A stretch of DNA of 64,000 bases, from NCBI RefSeq assembly GCF_016722925.1, contig NZ_JAEQNC010000012.1, positions 107,117-171,116 on the forward strand, written 5' to 3'. The position numbers were made by a program, and so were the translations under genes. Positions 36,285-45,501 of the stretch are shown here, one piece after another. This stretch comes from Phytoamicus setariae. GTDB lineage: Bacteria > Pseudomonadota > Alphaproteobacteria > Rhizobiales > Rhizobiaceae. How positions within the stretch are numbered: position 1 is the first letter of the stretch; the number at the start of each line of letters is the position of its first letter. The notes beneath the pieces are model-generated. The model made no database searches. It worked only from the letters and a program-made list of their open reading frames with translations, and was not told where the DNA came from.

Positions 36285-37319
36285 TCACAGCGCGTTTGAA
36301 GGGCGCTCGCCCAACAGAATCCGCTCGATATCGTCCACAAGAGTCTCAGCCATAGCGATGCGTGCTTCGATCGTTGCGCTGCCGATATGCGGCAATGGGA
36401 GAACACCCGGTGTGGTTAAGTAACGTTGATCAACAGCAGGCTCATTGGTGTATACATCAAGCCCCGCAGCCGCGACATGGCGATTAAGCAACGCGTCCAA
36501 AAACGCATCATCATCGATCAGCTCACCGCGCGAAATGTTGACGACGATCGCCCCTTGCGGCAGCCAACGAATGCGCTCAGCGTTCAGAAATTTATGAGTC
36601 TCGGGCGTTAGGGGTGCGGCAAGCAGAAGGATATCGCAGCCTTCCAGGAACGCCCGCTCGTCCGCAACATACCGCGCGCCGCCTTCGTTCTCACGAGGAA
36701 GCTGTGTACGATTTCGGTATGCGACGTTCATGCCAAACGCTTGCGCACGCGTCGATACCTCGCGCCCGATATTTCCCATGCCAAAAATACCGAGAACGCG
36801 GCCACGCATCTCCTTGCCTAGCAACAGTGTCGGCGAGAAGCCGGCCCAGCGCCCGGATCTGATCAGGTCAACACCCTCAAGGACCCGGCGTGCGGCGCCA
36901 AGGATAAGTGCCATCGCCAAGTCAGCTACGGAATCAGCGAGAATGTTAGGTGTGTTTATAAGCGTCACGCGACGCTCACGTGCGGCTGCCAAGTCAACAT
37001 GGTCAAATCCGGAGGAATAGAGAGCTATTATCTCTACGGACTTCGGGAGCGCCTGGAAAAAGGCCTCGTCCAGGCGATACTTCACGGTAAGAATAATAGC
37101 TCGCGCGCCGTCTGCAGCCTCCAGAATGCCCGAGACCGTCTGCTGGTTTTCGGGCAATATGGCTGCCTCTGGAAACACGCGCCGAAACACTTTGATTGCC
37201 TCGGGAGGCAATTCTTCCGTAATCAAAATCGGGCAGCGCTTCAGTGCGACCAATGGCGAAGCCTCATCGAGCATCGATATCGGCCCCAGTGGATCGTCGG
37301 ATAAAATATCACCGTTCAT
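36285..37319 (-). CDS. D-2-hydroxyacid dehydrogenase (glyoxylate/hydroxypyruvate reductase-like)
   Basis: 344 residues, complete. It has the NAD-binding GIFGMGNIGREV, the catalytic Arg in VNISRGELID, the Glu region DVYTNEPAVD and the catalytic His in LPHIGSATIEAR. This is the GyaR/GRHPR pattern, reducing glyoxylate or hydroxypyruvate, or the reverse with other 2-hydroxyacids. It is the last gene of the liv-type operon, 23 bp after a beta-hydroxyacid dehydrogenase. It could stand in for the lost hprA near 12838. Confidence 0.88.
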   Translation of the reverse strand: MNGDILSDDPLGPISMLDEASPLVALKRCPILITEELPPEAIKVFRRVFPEAAILPENQQTVSGILEAADGARAIILTVKYRLDEAFFQALPKSVEIIALYSSGFDHVDLAAARERRVTLINTPNILADSVADLAMALILGAARRVLEGVDLIRSGRWAGFSPTLLLGKEMRGRVLGIFGMGNIGREVSTRAQAFGMNVAYRNRTQLPRENEGGARYVADERAFLEGCDILLLAAPLTPETHKFLNAERIRWLPQGAIVVNISRGELIDDDAFLDALLNRHVAAAGLDVYTNEPAVDQRYLTTPGVLPLPHIGSATIEARIAMAETLVDDIERILLGERPSNAL

Positions 37320-37342
37320 AATAGTATCACTAGCCTCACAAG

Positions 37343-38251
37343 TTAAATCAGCGTGTCCTGAGACACTCTGATCTCCTCGCCCAGAATGGTTTCAAAGCCG
37401 CGCACCACTGCGACACTGTCTTGGTCGCCGAAGCCAAGAGCCCGTGCCATTTGAAAAACTTCTGTAGCAGCATTGGCGATGCCGAGGGGCAGATTGGTCA
37501 TCTCACGAGCCATTTTTACGGCTTGGGTCATGTCCTTGTATGCGATATCGAGGCGCGCCTCGGCCTCGAACGCTCCGGAAAAAACCTTCGGTACCATCCA
37601 CTGGATGATCGGACTGTTAGAGTGCGAATTGGTAAGCATTTCAAAAAACGTACGCGAGTCCAGACCAAGCGCCTTCGATAATGCAAGCCCTTCGGCAACA
37701 GCAGCCACCTCTACGAATCCTATCATGTTCTGGGCGAGCTTGGCAGCATGGCCGGATCCCAACGCTCCGAAATGGTAAAGATGAGCGCTGAACGCGGAAA
37801 GCAGCGGGCGCACCTCTTCAAAAGCTCGTTCGTCGCCACCGCCCATGGTGGCAAGGGTACCGTTGCGTGCACCTTCCGTGCCGCCGGTCACAGGTGCGTC
37901 GATGAACCTTCCGCCGACGTCCGCGAAAAGCTTCCCTAGCCGCTTGGTGTCAGCCGGATAGCAGGTGCCCATGTCGACGGCCAGGTAGTTGGGCCGCATA
38001 CCTGAAGCCAATCCGTTGTCGCCAAACAACACGGCTTCGACCTCGCGCGAGGTAGGCAGGATCATCAGCGCAACATCGGTCGCCGCCGCCGCTGCCGCCG
38101 GGGAAGCGACTTCTGTGGCGCCTGCTGCCACCAAGCGATCGATCGGCTGTCGATTTCGGTTAGCGGTTACAAAAACCTCGAAGCCAGCTCGAAGAAGATG
38201 CCCGGCCATAGGTTCGCCCATAAGACCAGCCCCGAGGAATGCCACTTTCAT
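37343..38251 (-). CDS. Beta-hydroxyacid dehydrogenase (tartronate-semialdehyde reductase / 3-hydroxyisobutyrate dehydrogenase family)
   Basis: 302 residues: N-terminal Rossmann motif FLGAGLMGEPMAGHLLRAG, substrate motif DAPVTGGTEGARNGTLA, and the catalytic Lys region GSGHAAKLAQNM. The family reduces tartronate semialdehyde or oxidises 3-hydroxyisobutyrate and relatives; the sequence alone does not decide. ATG 38251 overlaps the livF-like stop by 4 bp, so it is translated as part of the importer operon. Confidence 0.88.
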   Translation of the reverse strand: MKVAFLGAGLMGEPMAGHLLRAGFEVFVTANRNRQPIDRLVAAGATEVASPAAAAAATDVALMILPTSREVEAVLFGDNGLASGMRPNYLAVDMGTCYPADTKRLGKLFADVGGRFIDAPVTGGTEGARNGTLATMGGGDERAFEEVRPLLSAFSAHLYHFGALGSGHAAKLAQNMIGFVEVAAVAEGLALSKALGLDSRTFFEMLTNSHSNSPIIQWMVPKVFSGAFEAEARLDIAYKDMTQAVKMAREMTNLPLGIANAATEVFQMARALGFGDQDSVAVVRGFETILGEEIRVSQDTLI

Positions 38252-38979
38252 GATGCACCTATCTGTTTAGAATTTTCGTTGACGTTGACACCGAGATAGC
38301 GGTCGAGCACGTTTGCAGAAATGACCTCCTGCGGCGAACCGTGCCATTTGATCTGACCCTTTTCCACGATCTGGATGACATCGCCGATTTCAAGAACAAG
38401 TCCCACGTTTTGCTCGACTATCACAACGGCGACACCCTCTTCGGCCAAGCTTTTGAGAATCGTACCTACTTGGGTGACCAGCCTTGGCATGAGCCCTTCT
38501 GTCGGCTCATCCATTAGCAGAAGTTTGCATCGCATCGAAAGGCAGCGCGCCATACCGACCATTTGCTGCTGGCCGCCGCTAAGGTTGCTGGCCGGGACGT
38601 CGAGCTTCGTCTCGATCTCGGGGAGCAACCGAAGAATTTCAGCCAAAGGTCTCGGTGATTTAACCGAGCGGGCCGCTACTTGTATGTTCTCGCGGACGGA
38701 AAGGCGGGGAAACACGCGGACGTCTTGGGGCATGTAGCCGACCCCCAACCGGGCGATCGCGTCCGAACTGAGGTCGGTCGTTGGATTGCCCAGGACGGAG
38801 ATCTCCCCCTCAACGCGGGGCCCTAGCCGCATCAATGACTGCAGCAGCGTCGTCTTGCCAGCACCGTTGCGGCCCAGAATGGCCGTGACACTACCTGCGC
38901 GGGCAACGAGGTCGATGCCATGCAGCACTTGCGCCTTGCCGTAAAACGATTTTAAATCAGTGACTTGCAGCGTTTCCAA
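38248..38979 (-). CDS. Branched-chain amino acid-type ABC transporter ATP-binding protein (LivF-like)
   Basis: 243 residues, Walker A GRNGAGKTT, signature LSGGQQQM, Walker B LLMDEPTEGL, and the LivF-type C-terminus VIQIVEKGQIKWHGSPQEV. It overlaps the upstream livG-like gene by 23 bp. Half of the ATPase pair of the importer. Confidence 0.93.
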   Translation of the reverse strand: METLQVTDLKSFYGKAQVLHGIDLVARAGSVTAILGRNGAGKTTLLQSLMRLGPRVEGEISVLGNPTTDLSSDAIARLGVGYMPQDVRVFPRLSVRENIQVAARSVKSPRPLAEILRLLPEIETKLDVPASNLSGGQQQMVGMARCLSMRCKLLLMDEPTEGLMPRLVTQVGTILKSLAEEGVAVVIVEQNVGLVLEIGDVIQIVEKGQIKWHGSPQEVISANVLDRYLGVNVNENSKQIGAS

Positions 38980-39688
38980 GATAAAGCTCCTTTACCATAG
39001 GATCACTCAAGACGGTCGCTGGTGGTCCTGAAGCAGCCACCGCTCCCGCCGCCAGTACCGTCACGATGTCGCTCGTCTGTGTGACCACATTCATATCGTG
39101 CTCAATGATTATGACCCCGATCTTGCCACGAAGCCGATCCCCGATAAGCCGGATCATCCGATCGGTTTCAGCCACGCTCATCCCCGCCGTCGGCTCGTCC
39201 AGAAGCAGAAACGTTGGTCCCAACACCAAAGCCATTGCCATTTCCAAGACCCTTTGGTCTCCGTGGGATAGAGTGTTTACCTCTCGATGAGCCAAGTCGG
39301 CTAAACCCATGAGTTCCAGCAGTTCGGCGCGGGCCCTTCCACTGGTGTCGGCACCGCGGACGGCAAGTTCCATATGCTCGGCAACGGTCATACCCCGGAA
39401 CAGGCTGGTTATCTGGAAAGTACGCGCCAGACCCAGGCGGGCTCGACGTTGAGGTGAGAACGATGTGATGTCGACACCGCCTAGCGCAATACGGCCCGAG
39501 GTCGGCCGGAAAACGCCGCTCACAATATTGACGAAGGTCGTCTTGCCAGCGCCGTTCGGGCCAATGATGGCCCGAACCTCGCCGTGACTTACTTCGAGCG
39601 ATACCGAAGTCAACGCCCGAAATCCGCCAAACACTTTGCTGACGCCTTCTACGACAAATGCATCACTTTGTTGATCGGACAAGTTCAT
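38957..39688 (-). CDS. Branched-chain amino acid-type ABC transporter ATP-binding protein (LivG-like)
   Basis: 243 residues, Walker A GPNGAGKTT, the LivG-type signature LSHGDQR, Walker B LLLDEPTAGM and a long Q-loop region (GLARTFQITSLFRGM). ATG 39688 overlaps the stop of the binding-protein gene by 4 bp. Confidence 0.93.
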   Translation of the reverse strand: MNLSDQQSDAFVVEGVSKVFGGFRALTSVSLEVSHGEVRAIIGPNGAGKTTFVNIVSGVFRPTSGRIALGGVDITSFSPQRRARLGLARTFQITSLFRGMTVAEHMELAVRGADTSGRARAELLELMGLADLAHREVNTLSHGDQRVLEMAMALVLGPTFLLLDEPTAGMSVAETDRMIRLIGDRLRGKIGVIIIEHDMNVVTQTSDIVTVLAAGAVAASGPPATVLSDPMVKELYLGNAASH

Positions 39689-40941
39689 TCTTTCGTCAAA
39701 TCGACATCAGTCGCATAGATCGTGCTTTCCTTGGCAGCGACCGCGAATTTTGAAAGGACCCCATTTCGAATCTGTAGCAAGTAGATGTCCATAAAGGCCT
39801 GGTGGTCTTGCGGGCGCATCGTCACATCGCCCAGTGGGAAAAGCGCGCCCTTCGAGTAATTGGTGACCGTCTCGGCATGTTTGATAAGCGCGGCGGTATC
39901 GCCCTTCGTTTTCCAACCGCTTTGCTCGACATTGGCCTTCAGGAAGCCCAGAGATTGCGCGATGCCGAGGACCATCGAGCTGCCTACCGCCTTGCCTCCC
40001 GCGATCTCGATGCCATTGTTGTCGATTCCGAGCGCCTTATAGATTGCAGCCATTTCAATGGAAGGCGCGTCCTTCAGCAATAGAGGCGCGGTTTCGACGC
40101 CGAATATACCCTCTCCGACCGATCCCAGTTCGCGGTAGTCGAATAGCGAGAAGCTAAGCCCGGCCAGAACAATCTTTTGATCGAGCCCGGAATTCCGAAT
40201 GAGCTGGATGGCCTGAAGGGCATTCAGCACCGGAATATAGATGCCCTCTGCAGACTGATCGCTCTGCGCAACGAATGGCAGCAAATCCGGCGCATCGACC
40301 GGCAGTGCCACGGAAGAGATCGCCTCGCCGCCCGCAGCGCTGACGCCCTTTTGCCACCAGTCTCGCTCAGACTGCCCCCACTTGATGTCGGAGTAAAGTG
40401 TGGTCCAGCGCTTGGCGACTGACGCAACGAATTTCTGTGCTGCACCCGCAGCCGTGGCCGCACTGTTTGTCGTCATGCGAAACTGATAAGGTACTGCGTT
40501 GCCCTTCGCGGTCGTTCCCTCCGACGTGCTCATCGTCATGTAGAGCGTCTTGTTTTCATTGGCGACTTTATTGCTCGCAAGGGCAATGGATGATATTTCC
40601 GAGCCTATTACAAAGTCGACATTTTCCTCCAGTAGCAGATGGCGCAGCTGGTCGACGCCCGCATCCACGTCCGACTTCGTATCGACGGTAATCAGCTTCA
40701 CGGGGCGGCCGGCGATGCCTCCGTTCTGATTGATCCAATCGCTCAGTCCTTTGGCAGCCTTGTCGCGCCAGAATCCGGTCGCCGAATCCCATCCGGTAAG
40801 TTCGCACTGATGTCCAATGATGATTGGATTACCCGACGTGCCTGCCGCGAGCGCATTGCGGGCGGTGGCCGGAATGAGGGTGGCGGCCGCTGCCGCACTG
40901 GCAGTTCCGAGAAGCGTCCGTCTGGAGATTCTGTTGGTCAT
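39685..40941 (-). CDS. ABC transporter substrate-binding protein, LivK/amide family, Tat-exported
   Basis: 418 residues. A twin-arginine signal (NRISRRTLLGTASAAAAATL) precedes a type I binding fold: IIIGHQCELTGWDSATG, GGIAGRPVKLITVDTKSD, VDFVIGSEISSIALA and a C-terminal DHQAFMDIYLLQI. In this operon the binding protein lies between the permeases and the ATPases, an order common in rhizobia. The dehydrogenases downstream hint that the ligand is a hydroxyacid or related compound in place of an amino acid. Confidence 0.9.
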   Translation of the reverse strand: MTNRISRRTLLGTASAAAAATLIPATARNALAAGTSGNPIIIGHQCELTGWDSATGFWRDKAAKGLSDWINQNGGIAGRPVKLITVDTKSDVDAGVDQLRHLLLEENVDFVIGSEISSIALASNKVANENKTLYMTMSTSEGTTAKGNAVPYQFRMTTNSAATAAGAAQKFVASVAKRWTTLYSDIKWGQSERDWWQKGVSAAGGEAISSVALPVDAPDLLPFVAQSDQSAEGIYIPVLNALQAIQLIRNSGLDQKIVLAGLSFSLFDYRELGSVGEGIFGVETAPLLLKDAPSIEMAAIYKALGIDNNGIEIAGGKAVGSSMVLGIAQSLGFLKANVEQSGWKTKGDTAALIKHAETVTNYSKGALFPLGDVTMRPQDHQAFMDIYLLQIRNGVLSKFAVAAKESTIYATDVDLTKE

Positions 40942-40954
40942 TTCAATTCCCCCT

Positions 40955-41899
40955 TTATCTCTTCATTTTGAAGTAGCGTTGTTTTAGTCCCATGGCACCC
41001 TGAGGTAGCCACAATGCGACGACGATCAGAAACACTCCGATGATCAGGTCCACACGAACCGTCCATCGAAGCAAAATCTCTGATGTGAGTTGGATGAGCA
41101 GCACGCCGATCGGCCCACCGTAGATCGACGTGATTCCGCCAACTGCTGCCCAAAGAATGCTTTTCAGCGACATCGCAAGACTTATCGAGTCGATTGCCAC
41201 ATGTCGCGAGACCAGCGCGTAGAGGCCGCCGCCTAAGCCCGCCACCGCTCCACTGATGGTATAGACCATTATGCGATAAGCAGCCGCGTTGTAGCCGAGC
41301 ATCTGAGCGCGCAAAGCGTTCTGCTGGATCGCGCGAACGGTGCGCCACCTTCCAGTGCCAGACACGTACCAAAAGCCCAGCAGCAATGCAGACAAGAAGC
41401 CAGTTCCCAGCAACAACATGCCGAAGTTGGGCCCGGCCGCCAAAGGAAGTCCGAAGAAGTGGAAGGATAGGGTTGGCAATGGCAAGCCATCCGTACCACC
41501 CGTCAAGCCCACCGCGGCGTTCCCTAGCATCGAAAAAGCGATCGCAACGATGATGGTGCCGATCGCCGCCCCCGAGTGCGACATGCGCAGAACCAGGAAA
41601 GCCAGGATCAATGATATTATCGCGCCTGCAAAAATGCTGGCAACGAGCAGCAGCACGATGTCGCCGTGCACGAGCGGTGCGATCCAGATCGCTGTAAATG
41701 CGCCTGCGCCAAACACCGTTGCCTGCGCCACGCTTGGGACGTTGGCAAAGGAATAGGCTATGGTGAAACTGATCGCCAGGAACATCCATGTTACGCAGCG
41801 CGCCAGCACACCGGTCCAAAATTCGCCGACCCATGAAGCCAGCACGCAAAGCGCCACGAGAATGGCGATCGATATTCCCAATCCGAAATTGTCCCTCAT
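40955..41899 (-). CDS. Branched-chain amino acid-type ABC transporter permease (LivM-like)
   Basis: 314 residues with about eight to ten hydrophobic segments and the LivM marks SFANVPSVAQATVFGAGAFT and AYRIMVYTISGAVAGLGGGLYAL. The start ATG 41899 overlaps the livH-like stop by 4 bp. Overlapping alternative-frame ORFs (for example 40938-42017) are shadows. Confidence 0.92.
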   Translation of the reverse strand: MRDNFGLGISIAILVALCVLASWVGEFWTGVLARCVTWMFLAISFTIAYSFANVPSVAQATVFGAGAFTAIWIAPLVHGDIVLLLVASIFAGAIISLILAFLVLRMSHSGAAIGTIIVAIAFSMLGNAAVGLTGGTDGLPLPTLSFHFFGLPLAAGPNFGMLLLGTGFLSALLLGFWYVSGTGRWRTVRAIQQNALRAQMLGYNAAAYRIMVYTISGAVAGLGGGLYALVSRHVAIDSISLAMSLKSILWAAVGGITSIYGGPIGVLLIQLTSEILLRWTVRVDLIIGVFLIVVALWLPQGAMGLKQRYFKMKR

Positions 41900-42756
41900 G
41901 CCCGCGCTCCGAAAATGCCATTCGGGCGGATAAGGAGTAGTGGTAGAAACAGCACGATGGCGCCGACTTCTGCATAGGTCGGCGGCAGATAGACGGACAG
42001 GATGCCACGGGCGACACCCATGATTACAGCCGCCGCAACCGCGCCGCCAAGATTACCCAAGCCGCCAACCACAACGACGATGAAAGCCGGGCCGAGAACG
42101 GCAATGCCCATCTGATGGCTGACCATCGTCATAGGGGCGACCAGCACGCCAGCCAGAGCCGCCAAGGCAGCGCTGAGGATCACGATCACCATATAGACGC
42201 GATCCACCGGCACGCCTGAAGCCCGGGCAAGTGTCGGTGATTGCGCGACGCAACGAATCCAAAGGCCAATGGCGGTCGATCGCAGGAATACCCAGAATGC
42301 GAGGAGGATGCAGATAGCCAGGCCTGCCGCGAAAATCCGATAAGATGGATAGATGATGCCGAGGAAACGCACCCCGCCGACAATGGGTGGCTGCACCAAT
42401 CCAGGGGAACCACCATAGAAAGCGAGCAATAAGTCGTTAATGACGAACATCAGGCCGGATGATGCAACAAGCCCGACCATCATATCTTTTCCTATGGTCG
42501 GCCCGAGCACGAATTTGTAAACCGGGATGCTCACGAGGCCCGCCACCACAGGGGCGATGATGACGGCAGGCCAGAAGCCGCCGAAGTGATTGACAACATA
42601 CCAAGCGATCACGGCGCCGAGGGCGTAGATAGCGCCATGCGCCATATTGAGCAGCCCAAGTAGTCCGAAGATCGCGTTTAGACCCAACGCGATCAGGCTT
42701 AAGAGCATTGCCCAAACCACGCCGTTGATGATCTGAAGCGTAAGAATCTGCGACAC
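41896..42756 (-). CDS. Branched-chain amino acid-type ABC transporter permease (LivH-like)
   Basis: About 286 residues: the LivH N-terminus NGVVWAMLLSLIALGLNAIFG followed by NMAHGAIYALGA, and VAQSPTLARASGVPVDR (ATPase contact) with VVVVGGLGNLGGAVAAA. GTG 42756 begins the typical length for the family, with GGAG about 12 nt upstream, which is somewhat long. ATG 42816 in the same frame would add 20 hydrophilic residues. First gene of the operon running to 36285. Confidence 0.88.
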   Translation of the reverse strand: MSQILTLQIINGVVWAMLLSLIALGLNAIFGLLGLLNMAHGAIYALGAVIAWYVVNHFGGFWPAVIIAPVVAGLVSIPVYKFVLGPTIGKDMMVGLVASSGLMFVINDLLLAFYGGSPGLVQPPIVGGVRFLGIIYPSYRIFAAGLAICILLAFWVFLRSTAIGLWIRCVAQSPTLARASGVPVDRVYMVIVILSAALAALAGVLVAPMTMVSHQMGIAVLGPAFIVVVVGGLGNLGGAVAAAVIMGVARGILSVYLPPTYAEVGAIVLFLPLLLIRPNGIFGARA

Positions 42757-43085
42757 GTTACAATCAGTCTCCAGTTTGCATCGGACCGGTGTAACTCGGG
42801 CAAGGTTGGATGACATGAACTGCGCATCACCTGATCGCGTTTTGGTCCGATTTTCTTCGACAACGTGCTGTTTCGCACGCTTTTTATCGTCTGTTCCCTT
42901 AGTCGAAACCGGAATAGAGCCTTGCGCGCACCGTCGCAATTGTGACTGGGGTCATTAGAAACACATTTGAATTTCTCCGTCGTCGCCAGCTATGATGTGG
43001 TTCGTCACCTAGCCACGATATTTTTGCGGAAATATGTAGCAAATGCCACTTGGGGCTGGGCAATCGGAGACGGAACACGTTATTT
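42757..43085. other. Leader region of the liv-type operon
   Basis: About 330 bp between livH and an IS6 remnant. It should contain the operon promoter. I see no second gene, no clear operator and no strong hairpin; the open frame extending livH to 42939 is unlikely to be coding. Confidence 0.4.
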
Positions 43086-43405
43086 GGGTTCTGTTGCAAA
43101 GTTTGAGCTATCCGCGAGGCCGGGCTAATTCTGCGGCTGCTTAGATCGTGGTAACGAGGGTTTCGAACTGTTTGGCGATCGACAAGCTGGCACTGTGAGC
43201 GTCTTGCAGTTGGTGCTTGCGCAGCATGTGGATCATCTCGACACCAGACAATGTGGCGACTGCGGATCTGAAAGACTTGAAGCCGAGCATCGGCCTGACA
43301 CGTCGCTTGATCCGCCGGTGATCCTGCTCGACTTTGTCGGATGCGGACACATTACCGGAGATCAATGCCACGCCGATCCCAATGATTGGGTTTGCAACAG
43401 AACCC
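43086..43405 (-). mobile_element. IS6-family remnant with both termini
   Basis: GGGTTCTGTTGCAAA at 43086-43100 and its exact complement at 43391-43405 are classical IS6/IS26-type termini (15 bp). Between them the minus-strand frame codes for SDKVEQDHRRIKRRVRPMLG and FKSFRSAVATLSGVEMIHML, the C-terminal end of a transposase, so about 500 bp of the element is deleted internally. It is a third IS6 lineage, distinct from copies A and D. Confidence 0.88.
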
Positions 43406-43690
43406 GTCGTCTTCCTCAGAGTATCGTAGCGTTCGACATTGGCCTTCGGCTCATTGATAAGCACGAGCGCTTGCGGAGCGCTGATAGTGGGCGGCGTCGA
43501 GGATTTGCCATCGACCAAGCGATGCAGCAGGTTCAGGACATGCGTCTTGGTCGGCACGCTGGCTTCCAGTGCCAGTTCGACCGCCGAGAGCACCGCTTGT
43601 TCGTCGTGCTGAAGCACAAAGCCCGGATATCGACCATCTCGCGATCACCGCCCGGCATCTTGAGCAGGTGCTGCTGCATCAATGCTTTCT
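43406..43690 (-). pseudogene. IS21-family transposase IstA, C-terminal fragment
   Basis: The minus strand gives QQHLLKMPGGDREMVDI in one frame, then HDEQAVLSAVELALEASVPT, KTHVLNLLHRLVDG and QALVLINEPKANVERYD in another; this is the C-terminal part of IstA with one frameshift near 43615. The tail is cut by the IS6 remnant at 43405, so the IS6 element inserted in or recombined with an IS21 copy. Other IS21 pieces lie at 47180-47695. Confidence 0.85.
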
Positions 43691-43719
43691 CCTTTCAATG
43701 ACGTTCTGGCGAACATCAC

Positions 43720-44100
43720 TTTGGCACATCACGATGCCGTCCGCGCCCGCAGCGATGTCATGCATGCCTTCGCCCGCCGCATCGTCGGTTGGCGGGTTAG
43801 CAGTACGGCGATGTCGGGTTTGTCCTTGATACTATTGATCACGCCCCTTCATGAGCGGCACCCCATTCACGGCGACAGGCTAGCGGATCACTCGGATCTG
43901 CGTTCAATACGTGTCGATAAGGTATTCCGAAGGCTGGGCGGAAGCAGGCACGAACCATCTGTCGGGCGTTCGCCACGCTGGAATAGGTCGACTGGTTCAA
44001 CCATCAACGACTTCTGGAGCCAATCGAAAACATGCTGCCGCCATACTGGGCGAACCAGCCATGGCCGCGTAGCTCAAACTAATCGGCCTTCTGCAAACGC
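43720..44100 (+). pseudogene. IS3-family OrfB-like transposase, decayed remnant
   Basis: FARRIVGWRVSSTAMSG near 43770, then RHEPSVGRSPRWNRS and, across shifts, TLE-VDWFNHQRLLEPIENM near 43985 match landmark segments of an IS3-type integrase. Catalytic positions and frames are broken. Confidence 0.7.
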
Positions 44101-44144
44101 GGTGCGCTTCAGTCTGAAACGATCAAAATCTGCAGAGACCGCTG

Positions 44145-45248
44145 CTAACCGTTTCTCCGTTCGACTATCCGGTCATAGCGCTCGAACAACGGGTTGCTGT
44201 CGCTCTTGGTCAGGCCGTACTGATCATCGAAGTCGAAAAGCGATCTTGAGAAGCGTACCACCGGTGCGACTTCCGCGATGCGAACCTGCTCGTAGGACAC
44301 AAGAGCCTTCTCCACGTCTTCACAAGAGGCAAGCGCGTTGCCGAGCGCCTTTACGTCCTCAAGCGCCTGGTTGGCACCCTGCGCCATCCCTGGAAGCATA
44401 GGATGTGCTGCATCGCCGACAAGGGTAACCCGCCCTCTCGACCAGTTTTTCAGAGGACTTGTAAAGTCAGTCAGTTCGCTGCGAATGACCGTCGACCTGT
44501 CTGTTGCGGCGATAAGGCCGGGCACTGGGCTACCCAACCATTTGCTGAAATGCGCTAAAACCTCGTCGGTATCATTTGCCATGCCGGCGGCGGCAGCGAA
44601 CCAGTATGCGCGGCCGTTGCCGATCGGTAGGTAGCCAAGATGACCGTCGGCGCCCCAGACTTCGACTTCTGCCAAAGGGTCAGCGTCGACATCGTCCAGG
44701 TTGAACAAACCCCTCCAGCGCACCAATCCGCCAGCGCTGAATTCCTGCGGACCAAACACCGAGGTACGGACCACTGAGCCGATACCATCGGCTCCAATCA
44801 GCAGATCTCCCTCGGCGGTCTCTCCGTTCGCAAACCTGCAGAGCACGCCGTCGCCCCGCTCAACGGCGGTTATCTCATGCCCGAGGCGAATGCTTCCGTT
44901 TTCGAGGGCACCCTGCAGCAGCCGACTTAGGTCTCGCCGATAGACGCCTGACAACGCCGCACCGTAGCGTTCCCGCCAGTTACGCAAGTCCTCGATGGAA
45001 ACCAACTCGCCGCTCGACGAGTATGTCTTATAGTAATCGAGGCTGCATGAAATCTCCTCGTATTGAGATCCAAGGCCGAGCTCCTTCAGCACCCGCACGC
45101 CATTTGGCCACAAGTTCAGTCCGGCCCCAGCCGTACGGATTTCCGTGTCCTTCTCGTAGATGGTCACCTGCCAGCCGGCACGAGACAGGCAGATACCTGT
45201 AGCAAGTCCGCCAATTCCGGCCCCGCAAATGATCGCGCGCTTTGTCAT
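44145..45248 (-). CDS. FAD-dependent monooxygenase (salicylate/6-hydroxynicotinate hydroxylase-like)
   Basis: About 367 residues of the class A flavin monooxygenase family: GxGxxG dinucleotide motif (IICGAGIGGLATGICLSRAG), the middle DG motif (LLIGADGIGSVVR) and the GD motif (VTLVGDAAHPMLPGMAQG). It would hydroxylate a small aromatic or heteroaromatic acid with NAD(P)H and O2. ATG 45248 has AGGACA upstream. The genes beside it (an amidohydrolase-like stump, a SnoaL-like protein and a beheaded binding protein) look like remains of a degradation cluster. Substrate unknown. Confidence 0.9.
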   Translation of the reverse strand: MTKRAIICGAGIGGLATGICLSRAGWQVTIYEKDTEIRTAGAGLNLWPNGVRVLKELGLGSQYEEISCSLDYYKTYSSSGELVSIEDLRNWRERYGAALSGVYRRDLSRLLQGALENGSIRLGHEITAVERGDGVLCRFANGETAEGDLLIGADGIGSVVRTSVFGPQEFSAGGLVRWRGLFNLDDVDADPLAEVEVWGADGHLGYLPIGNGRAYWFAAAAGMANDTDEVLAHFSKWLGSPVPGLIAATDRSTVIRSELTDFTSPLKNWSRGRVTLVGDAAHPMLPGMAQGANQALEDVKALGNALASCEDVEKALVSYEQVRIAEVAPVVRFSRSLFDFDDQYGLTKSDSNPLFERYDRIVERRNG

Positions 45249-45276
45249 CTTTTGTCCTGTCCCATTCCGATATTCG

Positions 45277-45486
45277 TCACGACAGATCGCGAATCCGCGC
45301 CTGCCAATCCTCCCTCGGGATTTTGATGTGTGTATTCCAGAGGACTTCACGCCCGCCAAGCATTACTGCGGTCACCAGCGCAAAAATATCCGGGTTCGTT
45401 ATATTCGTTTGGCTACCCAATATTTTGTCTTCTGGGTTTTTGAGTGGCACTGCGCCGATAACCAGGTCGTACGCAAAGCTGCGCTA
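45277..45486 (-). pseudogene. Possible amidohydrolase C-terminal fragment
   Basis: The minus-strand frame ends at TGA 45277, 28 bp before the monooxygenase start. It reads AYDLVIGAVPLKNPED, NITNPDIFALVTAVMLGGRE and VLWNTHIKIPREDW. The pattern of DLVI, a Pro turn, then VMLGGREV resembles the last strands of metal-dependent amidohydrolases. An in-frame stop at the left and lack of a start show that only the tail remains. Family call is tentative. Confidence 0.35.
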
Positions 45487-45501
45487 ACAGAAAGATCGGC
45501 G

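Noticed and set aside
40938..42017. 359-codon minus-strand frame overlapping the livM-like gene
   Set aside because: Overlaps livM in another frame; livM shows the family motifs and this frame does not.
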